Positions 58,708-64,000 of a DNA stretch of 64,000 bases are shown here, in pieces. Source of the DNA: Heterohyrax brucei (lineage: Eukaryota > Chordata > Mammalia > Hyracoidea > Procaviidae). Position 1 is the first letter of the stretch. Each line of letters begins with the position of its first letter. The DNA is taken from positions 43,016,501 to 43,080,500 of the forward strand of contig CM053164.1 of the NCBI GenBank assembly GCA_028571685.1, read 5' to 3'. The position numbers were made by a program, and so were the translations under genes. Under the pieces are notes generated by a model, which searched no databases, was not told where the DNA came from, and was given only the letters and a program-made list of their open reading frames with translations.

Positions 58708-59269
58708 AGAAGAGTGGGAAGTTCTGTTTGAAGGTGAGGGGTATGGGCTGGGCTCTTGAGGACAGTGATGGGGAGGGCTGCTTATCTAGGCATCAGAGCA
58801 CCTATAATCCTAGTGAGCAGTGCATGGTTTTAATATTTGCATGATGTAACTAATTCCATTCCAGATTGTCCTTCATGGGTGTGGGGAACAACAGACTAAC
58901 CACAAGTTCCCATTACTCCTTATGTCCCCAGCCCATATTCTTTTCATTAAATTTTTACCCTGAGTAGCTGCTTGTCCAGTCTTCTTGTGATTATAATAAT
59001 ATGATAATATAGATAATGTTAATTAAAGAGTGTATGGGGCGTTTAACATTTCAGAGTGCTGTCACATATGGTCTTTTATTTTTTATACATAGAATTTTTT
59101 TGGGGGGGGAGTCAAAGTGATGGCTTTGACGCAGTAGATCTGGAAATCAATGACATGGGAACTTTTGCTGGTATTTGTCAATCCTTCTTTAGAGTCTAGG
59201 TAGTAAGTACTAGGATAAATCTGGGTCTGGAGTTTTAGGTAGTTGGAAACTTTGGGCTAGTGGTGTAGT
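58708..59269. other. Unassigned intronic sequence
   Basis: No exon. A G-run ('tttgggggggga') lies at about 59100. About 59035-59080 may be a very old MIR-related piece. Confidence 0.35.
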
Positions 59270-59560
59270 AGTAGTGGTGTAGCAGCCATTGCTGTGGCTG
59301 CTAACCAAAAGGTTGGCTGTTCAGATCTACTCAGTGCTCCTTGGAAACTCTATGGAACAGTTCTACTCTGTTGTGCAGGGTCGCTGTGAGCTGAATTGAC
59401 TCAAACAGTGGTTTGGAAACCCTGGTGCACTCAGTGGTTAGGTGCTATTGCTGCTAACTGGAAGATCAGCAGTTGAAATCCTCCAGGTGCTCCTTGGAAA
59501 CCCTACAGGGCAGTTCTACTTTGTTTAGAGGATCCCTGTGCAAGACACTGGGTTTTGGTT
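59270..59560 (+). repeat. Two AfroSINEs in tandem
   Basis: Copy one about 59270-59413 ('gctgctaaccaaaaggttgg' to 'gactcaaacagtggttt'), copy two 59414-59560 ('ggaaaccctggtgcactcag' to 'tgggttttggttt'). The second starts exactly where the first tail ends, so it inserted into the TTTGG-rich tail. Confidence 0.85.
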
Positions 59561-60229
59561 TGGCCAAACATGACTTCATTTCAGGGTAATGTCATTTGCC
59601 AAACTTTGTTATGGAAATTGGGATGAGGAAGAGTGAGGGGAAGAAGGAGGGAAAGCAGAGGAGATTCATTTACTGTAGACTCTTCTAGCTATACTTCACA
59701 TTGTTCAAAGAACAACAGCAACAAAAATCACTCCTTCCATTGTTTTTTATCCCCCCACCTTTAAAAAACTGCTTCTTATTTCATTACAATGGCAGATTTG
59801 CAAAGTTCCTTGAATTTAGAAGCTAGGTGAGATACTTTTAGTACCTGTTAACATGTGTGTGCTTTAAGCCTAATTATTCATATAGCATCACTTACATGTT
59901 AAAGAACTCCTGTGCCTCGTTCTAGCTTCCATGTTGCTTGAATAAGCTTGTTTTTTAGTTCCATGTTAATTGAAAAATAATTTTGTAATCTTCCTTACCA
60001 GGACAGTGTTTCCTCAGTAATTTAGTCACCTTCCTAATGGTTTGTGGTGAAAGTTTATCCCATTAACCTTGATTCTCTTGACTTTTTGAAAATTATATCC
60101 TTTTTGTTTTCTGAAAAAGTTTTTATCTTTTAACCTTTTGCCAACATAGTGGTAGCAGATCTTAAATCAAGTGTAAATTTTGGAAAATACGTTGATGTGT
60201 CATTTTTAAGTAGTTATGATACTCTCAGG
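59561..60229. other. Unassigned intronic sequence
   Basis: AT-rich, nothing recognised. Confidence 0.4.
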
Positions 60230-60430
60230 GAGACCTGATAGCTCCTTGTTTTAGTGCTTAGCTACTAACTGGAAGGTCGGCAGTTTGAACCCACTGCTTC
60301 TGTCTGGTAGAAAGATATGGCGGTTTGCTTCTAGAAAGATTACAGCCTTGGAAACCTCATGGGACAGTTCTAATCTGTTGTTTAGTGTCATTACAAGTCA
60401 GAGTAGACTTCATGGCACTGGAATTTTTTT
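60230..60430 (+). repeat. AfroSINE long subtype
   Basis: 'ggagacctgatagctccttg' head, 'ctaactggaaggtcggcagt', 'atggcggtttgcttctagaa', tail 'cttcatggcactggaatttt'. Confidence 0.82.
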
Positions 60431-60486
60431 TTCCAAATAATGCCCTCAGAATGATTCCTTTTTTTTAAATCCACATACCCCATGAC

Positions 60487-63400
60487 TTTTTTTTTTTATT
60501 ATCATGATTAAGTGAAAGTATACAATCCAAGTAAATTTTGCATGCCCTCCTCTCTGCAACTCTATCTGATTCTTCTCACCCTGTGACAGCACAGTCCTTC
60601 TTTTCACTCTTCTAGTATCTTCTTAATGGACACCTGTTCCCTCCTCTTCACCCTCACCTCTCCCTTCTAGAAAGACACCAGTAGGACAGCCTCTTATAAG
60701 TGTATAAAACCATAAAATACATTAACCACATGCTCACTCTGTGTACCCAAGTCCAGCCTATTCCTTGTCTGAAGTGTTGACCTCAGTACTGATTTCAGGT
60801 CAGGGCCAGCAGCAAATCAAGGGGCCACGTTCCCAGGGGACCCTCCAGGTTGTTGGACCATCAGTTCTGATCTTTCAGTAGAGTTCTTCAGCTGCACGCC
60901 TCTTTTTCTCATGCTACGTCAGGGACTCTACAAGGCTGTTTTTGGTGGTAGCCAGGCACAATCTGGTTCTTCTGGTCTCATGGTTATATAGTCTCTCAAT
61001 CAGGTGGGTCATTCCATCTCCTGGGCTTATTTGTCCTTGTGTCTTTGATATTCTTGGTTGTCATCTCTTCCAGGTGGATTGGGACAAGTTGATGTTCCTC
61101 ATATGGCAGCTTGCTGACTTTTAAGACCCCAGATGCCACTCACCAATATGGGGTGCAGAACACTCTCTTAGCAAAAGACTAGTTACACCAGTTGATGTTG
61201 ATGCCTCCTGAAAACATGGTACCCAGACCCCTGTCCCTGCTACTCTATCCTTTCAAGTGTTGGGTTGAATTTAGTAAGACTTTTAGTTTGTGGTGTAGTC
61301 CAGTTATGCTGAGCTTCCTTCTACTGAGTACTGTCACACCCTTCATGTAACCGAATTCCTGTCAGCTATTTAATCTGTGAACATCCCTCTCACTACCTGC
61401 CCACTCTTGCAGACATCAAAGAGTCTTTTCTTCTGTGTATAAGTCCTTTTTTAAGTTCTTATAATAGTGGTCTCATATGATATCTGTCCTTTTACAGCTG
61501 ACTGACTTCACTCAGCATAATGTCTTCTAGTTGATACCAGGTTATGAGCTGCTTCCTAAAGTCATCGTTGTTCTTTGTCATTGCATAGTATTCAATTGTG
61601 TATATATAGCATTCATCTGTTGATGGGCATCCAGGTTAAATCCATCTTTTTGCTTTTGTGGACTGTGCATCAGTAAGCATTTGTGTGCATGTATCTCTTC
61701 ATGTGACAGCCCTTATTTCTGTAGCAGTGTAGGAGAGTTCCAGTCTCTCCACAGCCTCTCCAACATTTGTTGTTTTTGTGTTTTTTGTATTATTGCCAAC
61801 CTCATTGGGGTGAGATGGTATCTCATTGTAGTTTGATTTGGATTTCTCTAATAACTAATGATTGTAGGAATTTCCTCATCTGTCATTTGGCTGCCTGGAT
61901 GTCTTCTTTGGTGAAGTGTCTGTCCATGTCCTCTGCCCATTATTTAATTGTGTTGTTTGTTTCTTGTTGATATTTTACAGTACCTTATAGATAACGGAAA
62001 TTAGGTGTGGGTCTTACATGCATATGCCAAATATTTTTTCCTAGTCTGTAGGCAGTCTTTTAGCTGTTTTGATAAAGTCTTTGGATGAGCATAAATGTTT
62101 GATTTTTAGTAGTTCCTGTTTATCTATTTTTTTCTTCTGTTTGTGTGTTGTTGGTAAGATTTTGTAATCTGTCTAAGCCATGTATTAGAACTTCCATTAT
62201 TGTCTCTATTTTTTCTTCCATAATCTTTAACATTTTAGGTTTGATATTTAGGTCTTTGATCCGCTTTGAGTTAGTTTTTCTGTGAGATGCAAGAGGTGAG
62301 TCTTGTTTAAATTTTTTGCTAATGGATATCCAATTTTGCCAACACCATTTATTAAAGAGACTGTTTTTTTCCCACCTTATGATTTCAGACTTTGTCAAAT
62401 ATCAGCTGTTCATAGGAGGATGATGATGTTTCTGGATTCTCTGTTCTGTTCCATTGGTCTGTATATCTATTTTTGTACCAGTACCAGGCTGTTTTGACTA
62501 TGATGGCAGTGTAATAGGTTATAAGGTTGGATGGTGTGAGGCCTCCCACTGTGTTTCTCTTTTTTAGTAGTGTCTTACTCATCCAAGGTTCCTTCCCTTT
62601 CCAAACAAAGTGGATGATTTGTTTCCTCAATCTCATTCAAAACTGACATTGGAATTTGTATTGGGATTGCATTGTATATTTAAATTGCTTTGGGAAGGAT
62701 AGATATTTTCACAACACTAAGTCTTCCTATCCATGAGCAGGGTATAAGTCTCTTTTGGTTTCTTGCCGTAGGGTCTTGTAATTTTAAGTGTACAGCTCTC
62801 TTACATCTATGGTGAGATTGATTCCTAGGTATTTTATCTTCTTAGGGGCTATTGTAAATGATACTAATTTGGTAATTTACTTTTTTATGATCTCTTTGTT
62901 GGTGTGAAGGAATTCTACTGATTTATTTGTATTTATCTTATATCCTGATGCTTTGCTGAACTTTTCTGTTAGTTCTGGTAGTTTGTTTATTGATTCCTTA
63001 AGGTTTACTGTGTTTATGATCGTGTCTCCAAATATGGATTCTTTCACTTCTTCTTTACTGTTGTGGATGCCCTTTATTTCTTTGTATTGCCTGGTTGCTC
63101 TGACCAGAACCTCTAGCATAGTGTTGAATAGAAGTGGTGACAGTGGGCATCGTTGTCTAGTTCCTGTTTTCAGGGTGACTTCTTTCAGTCTTTCCATTCA
63201 GGATGATGTTGGCTGTTGGCTTTGCATAGATGCCCCTTACTGCATTGATTAATTTTCCTTCTGTTCCTATTTTGCTGACAGTTTTTAACATGAATGTGTG
63301 TTGAACTTTGTGAGACACCTTTTCTGCATCAGTTGATAAAAATCAAATGATTGTTTTCCTTTGTGTTATTTGTATGGTTGATCACATTAATTATTTTTGA

Positions 63401-64000
63401 TGTTGAACCAACCCTACATCCCTGGTATGAATCCTACTTTTTGATAACAAATTATTTTTGTGTGTGTGTGTGTTGTAGAATTCTATTGGCTGGGATTTTG
63501 TTGAAGATTTTTACATTTAGGTTCATGAGTGATATTGGTCTGAAATTGTCATTTTTCATGAGATCTTTACCCACTTTTGATATCAGGGTTGTGTTGGCTT
63601 CATGGAATGAATTTGGGAATGTTGTGTCCTTCTCTATGTTGTGAAATAGCTTCAGTAGTATTGGAATCAACTCCTTTGTAAAAGTTTTTTAGAATTCTCC
63701 AGTGAAGCCATTTCGGCCAGGACTTTTTATGGTTGGTAGTTTTTTTTATGTCTTTTTCAATCTCTTCCTTTGTGATGGGTTTATTAAGTTGTCCTACTTC
63801 TCCTTGTGATCATTTTCATAGGTGATGTGAATCTAGAAATTTGTCCATTTCCTCTAGTTCAAATCTGTCAGAGTACAATTTTTTGTAGTATTCTGTTAGG
63901 ATACTTTTAATTTTGGTTGGGTCTGTTGTGACATAGCCTGTCTCATTTCTTATTCGGGTTACTTGTTTCCTATCCTGTATTTCTTTTGTGAGTGTAGCCA
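60487..64000 (-). mobile_element. L1 LINE 3' portion, inverted, cut by the window edge
   Basis: Poly-A side at the T-run 60487-60498, 3' UTR to about 61500, then ORF2 reversed to the edge, which falls at the position equivalent to about 9335 of the intact L1. ORF2 blocks on the minus strand: 63452-63670 ('[20 protein letters not shown]'), 62877-63197 ('[20 protein letters not shown]'), 62385-62636 ('[20 protein letters not shown]'). The catalytic FADD block is altered to an 'FGDT' reading, so the RT of this copy is dead. A TG run is at 63457-63474. Confidence 0.92.

Larger units (their letters stand above)
37951..64000 (+). other. BABAM2: BABAM2 intron 2 (continues right)
   Basis: From the donor at 37951 to the right edge. 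BABAM2 is known to have very long introns. The expected next block (a Cys-Thr-Ser-Leu start followed by a proline-rich run) was not seen in plus-strand frames. The interval is dominated by SINEs, RTE, L1, LTR and mariner copies. Confidence 0.75.

Noticed and set aside
37951..64000. Possible further BABAM2 exons
   Set aside because: I looked for the expected next coding block in plus-strand frames and saw none. All longer frames there belong to L1, RTE, LTR or mariner.

Overview
This is a mammalian nuclear genomic window, not a microbial one. The long reading frames are almost all retrotransposon remains. The abundant tRNA-derived SINEs (heads reading roughly 'ccctggtggcatagtggttaag', tails roughly 'ggcagtgggtttggttt'), the RTE LINE whose 3' end reads 'gatggcacctaacaacaac', and the L1 and LTR families match my recollection of Afrotheria (AfroSINE, RTE1_LA-like). 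An elephant-lineage species is most likely; the species call is an inference from repeats only.

The host gene content is the divergent RBKS-BABAM2 pair (human 2p23 order). RBKS (ribokinase) exon 1 lies on the minus strand at about 33741-33829, and its first intron fills the window from 1 to 33740. A CpG-rich bidirectional promoter spans about 33640-34350. BABAM2 (BRE/BRCC45) runs rightward: a probable non-coding exon 1 ending near 34233, intron 1, the first coding exon at 37799-37950, then intron 2 to the end of the window. I found no further exon of either gene. The left third and right two fifths of the window are therefore intronic and packed with mobile elements.

Layout: 300-5550 old plus-strand L1M pieces cut by SINEs; 5846-13027 a full-length L1 with a perfect 15-bp target duplication and decayed ORFs; 14.7-21.7 kb minus-strand L1s broken by an RTE and SINEs; 22.3-30.1 kb MaLR-like LTRs, L2, MIR and SINEs; 32.5-33.5 kb an RTE split by a rearranged mariner and ending about 200 bp from RBKS exon 1; 33.6-34.8 kb promoter and CRE-like cluster; 36-43 kb SINEs, a second copy of the rearranged mariner, and an LTR holding an RTE holding a SINE; 45-51.5 kb LTR and old L1; 51.5-58.7 kb an RTE split by a 4-kb internally deleted L1; 60.5-64 kb an L1 running off the right edge.

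I see no new multi-gene system. The best candidates for something undescribed are small-scale transposon phenomena. First, a recurrent 33-50 bp micro-insertion that is only the 3' hairpin and tail of a SINE, centred in its best-kept copies on a perfect 16-bp palindrome and in three cases bounded by 7-bp direct repeats. Second, two mariner copies that share one rearranged, inverted-end architecture. Coordinates of old repeats are good to roughly 10-30 bp.
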